Shown here: piece after piece, positions 16,350 through 26,174 of the stretch | Layout: each line of letters opens with the position of its first letter | How positions within the stretch are numbered: the stretch's first letter is position 1 | Assembly (NCBI GenBank): GCA_020854975.1 | Contig: JAHKLQ010000197.1 | Coordinates: forward strand, 1 to 37,738 | Source: Methanobacterium sp. | Lineage (GTDB): Archaea; Methanobacteriota; Methanobacteria; Methanobacteriales; Methanobacteriaceae | Direction of reading: 5' to 3' | DNA length: 37,738 bases | The notes under the pieces: model-generated | The model's database searches: none | The model's input: only the letters and a program-made list of their open reading frames with translations | Told to the model about the DNA's origin: nothing | Made by a program: the position numbers and the translations under genes

Positions 16350-16946
16350 TCATAGATCACTGGTGGATACCAATTTAAAATGGGTGATCCAGGCGGCCTG
16401 CTTTTTACCAGGCGGATAACAAGTAACAATCAATAAACGTGCCTGTCCTTCCTGTGAAAATCGGATAGGATTGGTTTTATAGTCCCAACGTATATCATTA
16501 CCATTGGAAGTGACTTCATACACATACTTTTTACGATTGGTGAAATCCTGGATAATGGCCTGATCACCAGACTTTAAAGATGCTATATTTTTGAATAATC
16601 CAGAATATGTAGTCCGATGACCTAGAATACCACACTCCCCGGATTTACCGGGCATAACACTTTCAGGGTAGTGGTAAACAGCATTATATGCATTTACAGT
16701 ATCAGAACGAATAGTTGCATTAACTCCCAGTTTGGGAATGATTAATTTGGCACTGATAACATTACTGGTAAGATCTGAAGGGTCAAGTGCATCAACAGGA
16801 TTGCTCATCCTTTCCTGATAATCTTTAACACTTTTCTGTGCTTTGGTTACATTTTCCATTTGCTGGAAACCGGCTATGGTTATACCTGCTGCCAGGGTAA
16901 CACACACCAGTACTATGAGAACTGCCATGATCCGGTACATTGACAT
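16350..16946 (-). CDS. Sortase-family transpeptidase, membrane anchored
   Basis: The protein has 198 residues. An N-terminal membrane anchor (about residues 6-27) is followed by a linker and the sortase beta-barrel from about residue 64. The catalytic His is H110 in [11 protein letters not shown] and the catalytic Cys is C176 in [10 protein letters not shown]. Sortases cleave a C-terminal sorting motif and join the protein to a cell-surface acceptor, here presumably pseudomurein or another surface protein. After C176 the chain reads [18 protein letters not shown] and contains no arginine, whereas classical sortases use an Arg about ten residues after the Cys. The ATG follows the mscS stop with no gap (TAAATG). 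No substrate with an obvious sorting signal is encoded nearby. Confidence 0.8.
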   Translation of the reverse strand: MSMYRIMAVLIVLVCVTLAAGITIAGFQQMENVTKAQKSVKDYQERMSNPVDALDPSDLTSNVISAKLIIPKLGVNATIRSDTVNAYNAVYHYPESVMPGKSGECGILGHRTTYSGLFKNIASLKSGDQAIIQDFTNRKKYVYEVTSNGNDIRWDYKTNPIRFSQEGQARLLIVTCYPPGKKQAAWITHFKLVSTSDL

Positions 16947-17690
16947 TTAACCCACATCTCCCCCCACCAGAAGTCCCTTGACTTTTAGGGCTAACTGGCT
17001 TCGGTATGATGCCACCTTCCATGGATCACTGACCCACACATTCAGGGTAGCTTTAATACCTGTATCTGTCATTTCTTTTATAAGAACATTGGGTTTTGGT
17101 TCACTCAATGCCCATTTACATTGGGATGCTATTTCTACCAGTAAGTTAACTGTTTCTTCCAGTTCCAACTCATAAGGGATGTTAATCTCCAACCCCACCC
17201 TACGAGTTTCCAGAGCAGTATAATTTCCATGAACGTTTTTAGAGAAAGTGGAGTTGGGTATGGTGATAATCTTGTTATCCGGAGTTTTAATGGTGGTAAC
17301 CCTAAAACCCAGTTTTATCACTTTACCTTTCTGGCTGGACATTTCAATGATATCTCCTACTTTGAATCTTTTATCTGCCAGTATGAATATGCCAGATATG
17401 AAATTGGATAAAGTGTCTCTGGCGGCAAAACCAACAGCCACACCTGCAATACCCAGACTGAGCACTATGGCACTTACATCCATATCAAATTCATTTAAAA
17501 CAAGAGTTATGGCCACTATAATCATGAAATATTTAATAATTTCATCTAAAACCTGGATCAGGGTGGGTTCAAAACAAAATCGAGAACCACATCTTTTCAC
17601 GATATACATAGCCCCTTTGGTGATGATGAATGAGGCTATCAGGATAATGGCAACATTAATCAGATCCATATATAAAGGATCAGTGGTCAT
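16947..17690 (-). CDS. mscS: MscS-family small-conductance mechanosensitive channel
   Basis: This 247-residue protein matches a minimal MscS. It has three transmembrane segments (about residues 8-27, 49-67 and 72-105). The pore-lining third helix shows the Gly/Ala pattern in [17 protein letters not shown], followed by the signature [20 protein letters not shown]. The cytoplasmic beta domain ([20 protein letters not shown]) and the alpha/beta vestibule domain complete it. It opens under membrane tension to release solutes. The start ATG lies inside the last codons of rnz (11-base overlap) and the stop abuts the sortase start, so rnz, mscS and the sortase gene are one transcript. Confidence 0.92.
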   Translation of the reverse strand: MTTDPLYMDLINVAIILIASFIITKGAMYIVKRCGSRFCFEPTLIQVLDEIIKYFMIIVAITLVLNEFDMDVSAIVLSLGIAGVAVGFAARDTLSNFISGIFILADKRFKVGDIIEMSSQKGKVIKLGFRVTTIKTPDNKIITIPNSTFSKNVHGNYTALETRRVGLEINIPYELELEETVNLLVEIASQCKWALSEPKPNVLIKEMTDTGIKATLNVWVSDPWKVASYRSQLALKVKGLLVGGDVG

Positions 17691-18648
17691 GACGTTCCAC
17701 CTCCCTGTGCATAAGATCCTCTGCCACCATCACATTTTCAAATATCTGGGCTGCTTCCTCCTTCAGAACATCACTATCCCTATAACGGGTGCTAATATGG
17801 GTGAGGATCAATTCTCTAACTTCGGCATTTTTAGCAATTCTTGCAGCCTGAGCAGTGGTTGAATGACAGGTACTATTGGCTTTATCTTCCTGAGCTCTTT
17901 CAAAAGTTGATTCATGGATCAAGACATCAGCATGGGCTGCAAAACGCACCATTTCCATGCATGGTTTAGTATCTCCAGAGTAAACTATTTTACGCCCTTT
18001 TCTCTTTTCACCAAGAACCTGTTCAGGTTTTATGGTTCTACCCTCCACTTCCACAGGGATACCCTTCTGCAGCTTCCCAAAATTGGGTCCAGGTTTTAAA
18101 CCAAGTTCGATGGCTTTTTCCCTGATAAATTTAGGAGATCTTTTCTCTTCAATGGAATACGACAGGTTCAGAATGGAATGGTGGGTGGGACAACACTTAA
18201 TTATATATTCATCAGTTTCACTGAGGATAATTTCCCCCATCTTTCCTTCACTTAATTCATCGTTATCTACCATACCCTCTTCCATACTATCTGGTTCTAT
18301 TTCATAGACATGTATAGGGAATGAAAGGGAATAATAACCCAGATTTTTAATATGTTCCACGGTTTCTATCATTCCTTTTGGTCCGTAGATATGTAGTGGG
18401 TCCTTTTTCCCTCGAAAGGCCATGGATTGTATAATACCAGGCAGTCCCAGGAAATGGTCACCATGGAGATGGGTAATGAAAATATTATTAACCTTCATAG
18501 GGCTCAGTTTTATCCTGGCCATTTGACGCTGGGTTCCTTCACCACAATCAAAGAGCATTATTTCTCCAAAAGCTTTTAAAGCAATGGCGGAATGGTTTCT
18601 TTTAGGGGTGGGGATTGCAGATGAGGTTCCCAAAAATATTAGCTCCAT
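17680..18648 (-). CDS. rnz: Ribonuclease Z (tRNA 3' endonuclease)
   Basis: This 322-residue metallo-beta-lactamase-fold endonuclease removes the 3' trailer of tRNA precursors. The first strands [18 protein letters not shown], the metal motif [13 protein letters not shown] (near residue 60), later ligands in SGDTKP and the C-terminal LTHISTRY fit RNase Z. The length is close to the usual 300-310. A charged insertion around residues 125-145 ([14 protein letters not shown]) is longer than typical. On the minus strand TTATAAAAG at about 18725-18734 is a plausible TATA box 80 bases before the ATG. It heads the rnz-mscS-sortase operon, an odd mix of RNA processing and envelope functions. Confidence 0.95.
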   Translation of the reverse strand: MELIFLGTSSAIPTPKRNHSAIALKAFGEIMLFDCGEGTQRQMARIKLSPMKVNNIFITHLHGDHFLGLPGIIQSMAFRGKKDPLHIYGPKGMIETVEHIKNLGYYSLSFPIHVYEIEPDSMEEGMVDNDELSEGKMGEIILSETDEYIIKCCPTHHSILNLSYSIEEKRSPKFIREKAIELGLKPGPNFGKLQKGIPVEVEGRTIKPEQVLGEKRKGRKIVYSGDTKPCMEMVRFAAHADVLIHESTFERAQEDKANSTCHSTTAQAARIAKNAEVRELILTHISTRYRDSDVLKEEAAQIFENVMVAEDLMHREVERHDH

Positions 18649-19123
18649 AATGAATTCACCAGGTTAACTCTAATTCTTATCAAGATTAAAATTCTACTCA
18701 TTTCCCATATAAGTGGTTTACTAGCTTTTATAAGTTTAATACATTATATTCTATGTATCTAATAACTTGAGTAATCTTGGATTTATTCTTTTTATGATTT
18801 CTACATGAAAATTTATATTCTTCATTTAATATAAACTAAGACTGGAGAAGAACTCTGCCTGTAACTTAGGATCATATTTGCCATAGATTTTAAGTAGCTC
18901 TGGATTTTAGGTAGTTATTTAGAAGATCATCAAGTGCTAATAACTGTATCATAATAAAATTAGTAAAATATCAGTTTAGATAAGGACACTCTTAATAATG
19001 GAATATTGATTTGATTATTAAATAGTTTTCTTGCTTATAAAATGTGTATTCATAAAAAAGTTTGTATTTGTTAGATAAAATATTCAGATTATAGAAAATA
19101 GGAGTATAGTATAAGGTGTGATT
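18649..19123. other. Divergent promoter spacer between rnz and nadC
   Basis: This 475-base AT-rich spacer has no credible gene. It carries a TATA-like box for rnz on the minus strand (18724-18737, AAACTTATAAAAGC) and one for nadC on the plus strand (GCTTATAAAATG, 19033-19044). The middle (about 18840-18930), containing AAGACTGGAGAAGAACTCTG, is somewhat less AT-rich but shows no tRNA-like or repeat structure that I can recognise. Confidence 0.4.
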
Positions 19124-19963
19124 ATGAGGCAGGATTTGGCTGAAATGGTTTATGGTGATATTGGCTTTGAGGATATAACTACCCGTGCATTGATACCTCC
19201 AGGATTAAATGTAAAAGCCCAGATCATAGCCAAAGAAAAGGGAATAATTTCTGGGGTTGAGCTAGCTGTGGATATTTTCACTGAGTTTAACCTTGAAACA
19301 AAAGTTCTAACCACTGATGGTGAAAAAATCCAGTTCGGCCAGATCATAATGGAAGTAGCTGGTGATCCACGCCGCATTCTCAGTGTGGAAAGAACGGTGC
19401 TTAATCTGATGATGCGCATGAGTGGTATTGCTACCCTCACTGCTAGGATGGTTGAAATGGTGCACCAGGTCAATCCAAATGTCATGGTAGCCGGAACCCG
19501 TAAAACAACCCCTGGACTTCAATTTTTTGAAAAAGATGCCATCCGCTATGGGGGAGGAGATACCCACCGCTACCGATTAGATGACAGTGTACTGATCAAG
19601 GATAACCATTTAGCCCTGGTTGGTGGAGTGGCTGAGGCGGTCTCCAGAGCCAGAAAATATGCCAGTTTCACCAAAAAAATTGAAATTGAAGTAGAAACCA
19701 CCAAAGAAGCTATTGAAGCAGCTCATGCAGGGGCTGACATTATTATGTTGGATAACATGACTCCTGAAGAGGTAATAAATGTTTTAGCTGCCCTTGAAAG
19801 GGAAAACCTTCGTCATAAAGCCATAATAGAAGTTTCAGGTGGTATTAATTATGATAATATTATCCAGTATGCAAATACTGGGGTGGATGTGATCTCCACA
19901 GGATACATAACTCATTCTGCCAGATCATTAGACTTAAGCCTGGACTTGGAGAAAATGGATTAG
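19124..19963 (+). CDS. nadC: Nicotinate-nucleotide pyrophosphorylase (quinolinate phosphoribosyltransferase)
   Basis: The protein has 279 residues. It converts quinolinate and PRPP to nicotinate mononucleotide, the step that joins de novo pyridine synthesis to NAD. The N-terminal sandwich domain has [13 protein letters not shown]. The barrel domain has the signature [15 protein letters not shown], then [23 protein letters not shown] with the substrate-binding Arg/Lys, [19 protein letters not shown] and EVSGGI, ending in [14 protein letters not shown] at 19124 is preferred to GTG two codons upstream because AAGGTG sits 5 bases before it. It is a single gene; nadA and nadB are not in the window. 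Confidence 0.97.
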   Translation: MRQDLAEMVYGDIGFEDITTRALIPPGLNVKAQIIAKEKGIISGVELAVDIFTEFNLETKVLTTDGEKIQFGQIIMEVAGDPRRILSVERTVLNLMMRMSGIATLTARMVEMVHQVNPNVMVAGTRKTTPGLQFFEKDAIRYGGGDTHRYRLDDSVLIKDNHLALVGGVAEAVSRARKYASFTKKIEIEVETTKEAIEAAHAGADIIMLDNMTPEEVINVLAALERENLRHKAIIEVSGGINYDNIIQYANTGVDVISTGYITHSARSLDLSLDLEKMD

Positions 19964-20171
19964 AACATATATACTCTTTTGTCCACAAGGCTGGTACATT
20001 TACCATATATTATACTAATTTTTCATTTTGTCTTTTATTATTGTCATGATTCAATCAAAAAACACTATAAATTTTAAAGGGAACCTCTTATTTTAACCAT
20101 AGTTTTATATGACACCATCCACATACCATTTAACTGGAGATAAAGAGAATAAAAAAATAAGGAGACATGCC

Positions 20172-20627
20172 ATGTACGAAGAAGATGAATTTAATGAAGA
20201 AATAATCGAAGAGGAAGAAGAAATTGAGTCTGAAGAAGTCAGCGAAGAAGAAGGTGAAGAAGAGGGAGAAGAATTACCATTTGCCAAGGCAGAAGTGGTA
20301 CGTTTAATGAAGCAAAACCTTGACCGGGATAAAATGATCAGAGAAAGGGTCAAGGTGGAAATGAACAAGTTCCTGGGTGAAGTACTGGTAAAAGTCTGTG
20401 AACAATTAAACGAGTACCCCTACACCACCATTGAATATGAAATGCTCAAAGAATCAATATATCCTTACCAGAACATTGAAAGAATTAACGAAGAGAAAAA
20501 ACGCATACTGATGCACTTACATGCCATCAAAGCTGACTGTGATGCCCTCTCCATGGATGTTAAAAGAACCCTGAAACTCAAGGATGTAAACGAAGATGAA
20601 GATGATGATCCAGCATTCCTGGATTAA
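20172..20627 (+). CDS. Acidic protein with a histone-fold-like core
   Basis: This 151-residue protein is of unknown function. Residues 1-34 are almost all Glu/Asp. The next 65 residues start [15 protein letters not shown], contain a long central helix ([20 protein letters not shown]) and then a [12 protein letters not shown] turn-helix. This order resembles archaeal histones (ELPIAPIGRIIK, long helix, KTIKAEDIELA), although histone DNA-contact residues are only partly kept. A helical and acidic tail ([11 protein letters not shown]) follows. The start ATG has AAGGAG 7 bases upstream. An in-frame ATG at 20109 lies within the TATA-like TTTTATATG and is rejected. The gene is alone on its strand between nadC and the convergent ZPR1 gene. 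The histone-like reading is inference. Confidence 0.6.
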   Translation: MYEEDEFNEEIIEEEEEIESEEVSEEEGEEEGEELPFAKAEVVRLMKQNLDRDKMIRERVKVEMNKFLGEVLVKVCEQLNEYPYTTIEYEMLKESIYPYQNIERINEEKKRILMHLHAIKADCDALSMDVKRTLKLKDVNEDEDDDPAFLD

Positions 20628-20815
20628 TCTTTAATTTTCCCCTTTTATTTTGAAAATACCCTAAAAATAGTAATAACTCTTTTTTAATCTTATTTTATAG
20701 TTAAAACCTTCTAAAAACCTTTTTTTATTTAAAACCCTCTATTTTATCATAAATTTATTGATCTAAAAATTGATCTATGAAAATAGAATTCATTTAGAGT
20801 TCAGTTTCTTAAACA

Positions 20816-21418
20816 TCAATCTTCTGAGGGGTCCTGGTTATCAGTTTCCAATTCATCACTTTCAAAGGTGGTAAAACCAGTTTTTAATTTTTTAATCTCA
20901 TCTTCAGTTAATTCACTCTTTAAAGCATTTTCATGCATAATGATACTATGACCAAAAGGATCTTCCACCACCAGAGTAACCTCTTTTTTGCCTTCTTTTA
21001 CCTTAGCAATATCTTCCAGTATGATAACCGCATTTTTTTTCACCTGTTCATCTTCAGCCCAGGACAAAGCGGTTTTAACGGCTTTCTCAAAACGATCAAG
21101 AACTCCTTCCACATTGGAAACATAACCCTGTGATTGAGGTCCGGGTTCCACTTTGAGCCCTATTTCAGGAATAGTGATGGTGCTGGACTGTGATTTCACC
21201 ACTCTGGCGTTCAGATTCTCCTTTTCAACGGTGAGAGTGTACTTCACTGGTTCTTTCTTTTCTACACAGATGGTGTCGGCATGTTTATATCCACATTCAT
21301 GACACAGTAGGGTGGATTCCATGATCTCCCCGAAGTAGGGAATTTTCTCGGTTTTGGTGGTAACTTCCAATTTTTGACTGGCCTTGCATATGGGGCAGTC
21401 AGCAAACATTTTACTCAA
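20816..21418 (-). CDS. ZPR1-type zinc finger protein
   Basis: This 200-residue protein has one ZPR1 zinc finger (C8, C11, C39, C42, with [12 protein letters not shown]) followed by the ZPR1-type beta domain ([31 protein letters not shown], then [16 protein letters not shown]). Eukaryotic ZPR1 has two such units and acts as a chaperone for elongation factor 1A; archaeal members have one, and their role may be similar. The start is TTG, with AGGAG 8 bases upstream; the first in-frame ATG comes three codons later. The tail is acidic. It is convergent with the acidic protein gene across a 188-base T-rich spacer. Confidence 0.88.
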   Translation of the reverse strand: MSKMFADCPICKASQKLEVTTKTEKIPYFGEIMESTLLCHECGYKHADTICVEKKEPVKYTLTVEKENLNARVVKSQSSTITIPEIGLKVEPGPQSQGYVSNVEGVLDRFEKAVKTALSWAEDEQVKKNAVIILEDIAKVKEGKKEVTLVVEDPFGHSIIMHENALKSELTEDEIKKLKTGFTTFESDELETDNQDPSED

Positions 21419-21491
21419 ATCAATAACTCCTAATCAATCTTATTAAATCTGATTGAATCTTAATTTTATAAAGGTTAAGATTCATAAAAAG

Positions 21492-22850
21492 TCATTCCTC
21501 TTTTTTACTGATTTCCATTATTATCTCATTGGATATTTTAAGGAATTTTTCAACTATGGTGCGATATTTCTCTTCACTCCTTTTAAGGGAGTCATCTGCA
21601 TGTTTCCGAGTGATTGCGATGGCATATAAATCTGCTAAACGTTGTATAACTTCCAGATCATGTTTGTTGTACCCGTCAGAATTAGCAAGTGAGATTATAC
21701 CCACCAGCTTATCATTAACCAGTGCAGGAACTGCCAGAAATGTTTCAATGGCTATATGTCCTGGTGGTGTTCCTGTAGATCGGGAGTCATCCTCTGGCTG
21801 GTTGGTGAGAATAGATTTCTTGTTATTTAACACCCAACCCCACATTCCACCAAACTTCTTGAAAATGATACTCTTATCTTTTACATGACATTCAGTCCAG
21901 ATGTTATGGGTCATGGTGGGGGAGATTAGATAACCTGTTTCTGGGTCAATGTAACCTACAAAGCCGAACTTACTCCTGGTGAATTTTTGCGCATACTCCA
22001 GAACCACATCTGAAATATCTTCAATAGGAGTTGATTGGAGAAGTTTGCGGGATAACTTAGCTAAATCTGAATTAATTTGAGATTCCCTAGAAAAATCTTT
22101 CTCTGCTTTTTTCTTTTTGGTTATATCCAGAAGTGATAAAACACTTTTCATGGTACCGGTAATCATACCCACAGTAATAAAGATATCCTTCAAATTACCT
22201 TCTCTATCTCTGAATTTGAATTCATAGTTCCTTGGAGCTGAATTTGGATCTATTCTTCTTAAATCATGATATTTTATCATTTTTTTCTGATCTTCGCCAG
22301 TCACAAAGTCTGTATACTCTTTTTTTCCTTCTATCTCCTCTTTCAAGTAACCAGAAAGTTCTTCAAATTCACTGTTAGCCAATGATATGGTTCTATCTTC
22401 TTCTGCAATTATAGTAGCAGTCCCTGTATTTTCAAATATGATTTTATAGTTAGATTCTGATTCTTTAATCCTCATTAAAGATGCAACATGTGCTAAAAGT
22501 TCTCCTTCTAAGATGGGTTTAGTTAAATATCCATCAGCACCTTCTTTAAACCCTTCAGATTGTGTTTCTGATGGAGTTTCCACCTCGAAAATCAAAATTA
22601 CAAAGATATCCTGTATTGTTTTATCAGAATTTATTTCTTTTAAAACTTCCAATCCACCCTTATCTGGAAGCATCACATCTAAAAGAATGAGGTCTGGTTG
22701 TTTTTCTCGCACCTGATCAAGTACTTCACTTCCATTAGTAGCTTCCAAAACTTGGTAACCTGCAGATCTTAGTGTATGTGCCATGGCAGATAACTGATCT
22801 GGTTCATTATCAGCCACCAGTAAACAGCCTTTTGTACCATTTTCCCCCAT
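21492..22850 (-). CDS. Response regulator-PAS-GAF signalling protein without kinase domain
   Basis: The protein has 452 residues. Residues 1-125 are a receiver with phosphoacceptor Asp in LILLDVMLPDKGG and Lys in YLTKP. At the beta-4 position, where Ser or Thr is normal, the chain reads VILIFEVE. A PAS domain follows (about 130-255, ending SLLDITKKKKAE) and then a GAF domain (about 285-410, FGFVGYIDPETGYLISPT to GIISLANSDGYNKHDLEV). The chain ends shortly after SLKRSEEKYRTIVEKF, the usual opening of another PAS domain, and no histidine kinase part follows in any nearby frame. It is a cytosolic sensor or adaptor, perhaps a shortened relative of methanobacterial hybrid kinases. Confidence 0.85.
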   Translation of the reverse strand: MGENGTKGCLLVADNEPDQLSAMAHTLRSAGYQVLEATNGSEVLDQVREKQPDLILLDVMLPDKGGLEVLKEINSDKTIQDIFVILIFEVETPSETQSEGFKEGADGYLTKPILEGELLAHVASLMRIKESESNYKIIFENTGTATIIAEEDRTISLANSEFEELSGYLKEEIEGKKEYTDFVTGEDQKKMIKYHDLRRIDPNSAPRNYEFKFRDREGNLKDIFITVGMITGTMKSVLSLLDITKKKKAEKDFSRESQINSDLAKLSRKLLQSTPIEDISDVVLEYAQKFTRSKFGFVGYIDPETGYLISPTMTHNIWTECHVKDKSIIFKKFGGMWGWVLNNKKSILTNQPEDDSRSTGTPPGHIAIETFLAVPALVNDKLVGIISLANSDGYNKHDLEVIQRLADLYAIAITRKHADDSLKRSEEKYRTIVEKFLKISNEIIMEISKKEE

Positions 22851-23089
22851 TATTACAAACTCCTCTCCTCTTTTTGAATCATATTTTTATTTTTATCAGT
22901 TTAGCTAAGTGAGAAATGAAGTTGACTCATCTGGTATGTACTTTCACACCTTTCTATTTTTATGTCCTTTATATTATAACTTTACTTGGGTAAAGGCTAA
23001 GTGTTAGGGAGAGAGTAAAGATGTTGGGGAGATAAAAAAAGAGTATAACTAAGTATGTTAATTAAAACGAGTTATTTTTAATTTAAACC

Positions 23090-24055
23090 CTATACTTTTT
23101 CTTCTTCTGGATGATAAAGCAGTCCTTTTTCATCAAGTTCCTTTATCATGTCTTTAAGACTTTGTTCATCGGGAGCGCAGACTTTGTGGCGGTGAATATT
23201 TCCAGAAAGTTCATACAAACCTTCCAGATCTTTCTTACGTTTAGGGTTCTCCTGGAGTAGTTTAACAAACCGTTTAGCCTCTACCGGATCATATACATTA
23301 ACTTTCCGCTTTAAAGGCTCACCAAAACCAGGGAGGAAATAGGAAACATCCATTATACGTCCACCATACTTGTTCAGTATGATATCAGTTTCCAGCTCCA
23401 GCTGGTCAACTGAATGGCGGAAGATCATCTCCTTACAGATCTCCTTAATCAGGGTGAGCATTCTTTTCTTGGTGTCACTTATATCAATGTTGTTGATAAC
23501 GGGGACACGATTTTCCAGGGCCTGTTTAACCAGGTAATTGTTAATGATACGGTTTTCTTTGAAGTATTCCAGGTGTTTACCGCCTCTTTTTATCTTCATA
23601 GCCCTTTTAACAAACCTTTCCTTATGCACTTCTTCATCGGCGGTGAGCACGAAGAAATGGATGGATGCATCCTTCTTAAACTTGTCTATATCCAAAAATC
23701 CAGGAACTAGATGCACTCCTTCAATTACCAGATCATCATAGTCATCAACTGCCCTTTTAATAACCTTTTCAATGGCAGGTATGACAAAAGAAGCATGTTC
23801 CTCGAAACCAGCACTGATCAAAGCTGCGGTATTACCATCATAGCGGTGTTTGTCTTTTAAGGTGACATAAGCATCAAATGACGACTTGTGAAGAGCAGGA
23901 GCATAATCAGGACCTATAATACCCCTCACAATTTCCCGGATGAAGTCACTTTCAATAAGATGCTTAATACCCAGCTCTTTAGCTAACTCAGAAGCGATGG
24001 TTGATTTTCCAATCCCAGAAGCACTTCCAATAAGTATAACGTAAGGTTTTCTCAG
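23090..24055 (-). CDS. pgk2: 2-phosphoglycerate kinase, apparent CTG start
   Basis: The protein has 321 residues. It makes 2,3-bisphosphoglycerate from 2-phosphoglycerate and ATP, the first step to cyclic 2,3-diphosphoglycerate, a solute of Methanobacteriales. The P-loop [10 protein letters not shown] (residues 10-19), then [20 protein letters not shown] and [14 protein letters not shown], match this kinase family. The frame contains no ATG, GTG or TTG between an upstream TGA (about 24083) and the P-loop. The codon at the right place is CTG 24055-24053, with a strong AGGAGGT (24062-24068) 6 bases before it. Starting at the first GTG (23929) would delete the P-loop. A sequencing error is the alternative. 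The downstream half ([20 protein letters not shown] and on) is intact. Confidence 0.85.
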   Translation of the reverse strand: MRKPYVILIGSASGIGKSTIASELAKELGIKHLIESDFIREIVRGIIGPDYAPALHKSSFDAYVTLKDKHRYDGNTAALISAGFEEHASFVIPAIEKVIKRAVDDYDDLVIEGVHLVPGFLDIDKFKKDASIHFFVLTADEEVHKERFVKRAMKIKRGGKHLEYFKENRIINNYLVKQALENRVPVINNIDISDTKKRMLTLIKEICKEMIFRHSVDQLELETDIILNKYGGRIMDVSYFLPGFGEPLKRKVNVYDPVEAKRFVKLLQENPKRKKDLEGLYELSGNIHRHKVCAPDEQSLKDMIKELDEKGLLYHPEEEKV

Positions 24056-24190
24056 AGTTTTACCTCCTGATAAATCCTTTCAATGGTTTATGTGGTTTTT
24101 ACATCGAAAACATATATTATTCATGTTCTATGGGATAAACGGAGTTTACAGCACGAAATCATTAATAATAGGGGGGAATTCCAGTAGAAT

Positions 24191-24541
<351 letters not shown>

Positions 24542-24542
24542 A

Positions 24543-24625
<83 letters not shown>

Positions 24626-24657
24626 ACCTAATTTCACCAATTAAAAGGAGTGATCTT

Positions 24658-25734
24658 TTGTATTTTGTAAGTTCTGTCCAGGAATTGCAACAGCTTAACC
24701 CATTTATAATCATCGGATGCGGTGGAGGTGGGGAAAAATTTGTTAATTTTAGTGGAGTAAAGGCTGTTGGTTTTATAGACGATGATAAACAAAAACAAGG
24801 CCAGGAATTTTGTAATAAAATTATTTCATCTAATTTAATTGAATTGGCAGAGAGCACTGATGCACGTAGTGTGGCTATAATGTTACCCATTGGTGCAGAA
24901 GGATCTGCACTTAAATATGCAGTACAGGCCATTGATCTTGGTCTGAATGTGGTCAGCTCATTTAGATCTCTGCCATTACACCGTAATCAATCCCTATTAA
25001 CCTTTGCCAAGTCTAAAGATGTTAAGTTAAAGGAAATCAGTCCACGACTTGATGTGGTTAAGTCAATTATGGGAACTGCACCTGCTACCTGTACTGAAGT
25101 TCTCCCTAAACTTGATTACAAACCGAAAACTCCTGTTGTTTTTGTAGGAGGAACATCTCAGGAATGTGGGAAGCGGACTACTACTCGTATTCTTGGGAAA
25201 ACAGCACAAGAACGCGGATTAACTCCAGGCATTATATCTACAGATGAAATGGGTTTGGAACAGCCAGTTGACCTGAATTTCCGGGCAGGCAGCCTGTCAG
25301 TTATGGATGTTGCTTCTGCAGTGATGGGCAGCATAAAATATCTGGAGGAAAAAAAGAGTCCAGATATAATATTTGTGGAAGGGCAGTCCAGTCTCACTGA
25401 AAGGGGAAACCCTCATCCCAGAGGTTTATCTGCAGCTATTCTGGTGGGGGCTCAACCAGATGCCACCATCGTTTGTCATCGTTTCAATCATCCTTACCGC
25501 TACCCTGTGGGAATCGAACAAGAAAAAAGAGCTATCGAAGCCATGGAACCAACCAAGGTAGTGGGAGTTTCTTTAAATTTAAGAAATTACCCTGAAGAAA
25601 AGTCAAAAGCGGATCTTTTTGCAGAATGTGAGAAAGAGTATGGACTTCCAGTAGCAGACATTTACCAGGGTGGAGCGTCAAAATTATTAGATGCAATTAT
25701 TGAATATATAGGTATAGGGGACGTTGCAAAATGA
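24658..25734 (+). CDS. DUF1611 family P-loop protein
   Basis: The protein has 358 residues. The first 130 residues form a Rossmann-like domain ([24 protein letters not shown]). The second part is a nucleotide-binding domain with a P-loop-like [13 protein letters not shown] near residue 165, then [15 protein letters not shown] and FVEGQSSLT. This is the DUF1611 (DgcN-like) family; some bacterial relatives act on D-glutamate, but the archaeal role is unknown. The start is TTG, with AAGGAG 7 bases upstream. It overlaps sepF by four bases (ATGA), so it is translationally coupled to a cell-division gene. A link to D-amino acid or cell-wall precursor supply is possible but speculative. Confidence 0.8.
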   Translation: MYFVSSVQELQQLNPFIIIGCGGGGEKFVNFSGVKAVGFIDDDKQKQGQEFCNKIISSNLIELAESTDARSVAIMLPIGAEGSALKYAVQAIDLGLNVVSSFRSLPLHRNQSLLTFAKSKDVKLKEISPRLDVVKSIMGTAPATCTEVLPKLDYKPKTPVVFVGGTSQECGKRTTTRILGKTAQERGLTPGIISTDEMGLEQPVDLNFRAGSLSVMDVASAVMGSIKYLEEKKSPDIIFVEGQSSLTERGNPHPRGLSAAILVGAQPDATIVCHRFNHPYRYPVGIEQEKRAIEAMEPTKVVGVSLNLRNYPEEKSKADLFAECEKEYGLPVADIYQGGASKLLDAIIEYIGIGDVAK

Positions 25735-26084
25735 AGGACATAATGGATTATTTAAAGAAAAATCTTGGCTTGGAAGAAGAGGAAGGGAAAGAAGATCAGG
25801 AAACCATTATAGTTCCTGAACATTCTTTTTACGAAATAGTATTAATGAAGGTTCAGAACATTGATGAATTTGATTATGCTTTAAGCCAGGTTTTGGATGA
25901 GAAAAACCCCATTATAATGGATATGAGCATACTTGAAAAGGATTCTCCCGATGATTTTAAATTAGCCGGAGAAAAATTAAAAGCATTCCGTGACAATAAT
26001 GGGGGAGAAGCCATTTTATTATGTAAAAATGGTAGAAATATCATAATAATTACTCCTGCAGAAATAAAACTCATCCGAAAGTAA
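25731..26084 (+). CDS. sepF: SepF, archaeal FtsZ membrane anchor
   Basis: This 117-residue protein has an N-terminal amphipathic stretch ([10 protein letters not shown]), the membrane-targeting sequence of SepF, then an acidic linker. The SepF core fold follows from residue 27: [59 protein letters not shown]. In Methanobacteriales SepF recruits FtsZ to the division site. ATG 25731 overlaps the stop of the DUF1611 gene; an ATG four codons later has AAGGA ahead of it and gives a typical SepF N-terminus, so either could be used. The next gene lies 90 bases downstream. Confidence 0.88.
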   Translation: MKDIMDYLKKNLGLEEEEGKEDQETIIVPEHSFYEIVLMKVQNIDEFDYALSQVLDEKNPIIMDMSILEKDSPDDFKLAGEKLKAFRDNNGGEAILLCKNGRNIIIITPAEIKLIRK

Positions 26085-26174
26085 GTATAAATACCATGCG
26101 AGTTGTAATATTTATTACATGTTATTATTAGGAATTTATTATTTAAACTAGTTAAGGATATGGGAGATGTATAA

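Noticed and set aside
17248..17862. 204-residue plus-strand frame across mscS and rnz
   Set aside because: It is antisense to two well-supported genes and has no recognisable domain.
18649..19123. Possible tRNA or small RNA in the rnz-nadC spacer
   Set aside because: No cloverleaf, TTCGA-type loop or GC-rich stem could be found; only TATA-like boxes are supported.
20109..20171. N-terminal extension of the acidic protein
   Set aside because: The ATG at 20109 lies inside a TATA-like sequence, while ATG 20172 has AAGGAG at ideal spacing.
23929..24055. Truncated 2-phosphoglycerate kinase starting at GTG 23929
   Set aside because: It would lose the P-loop, whose coding sequence upstream is intact and preceded by a strong ribosome site.
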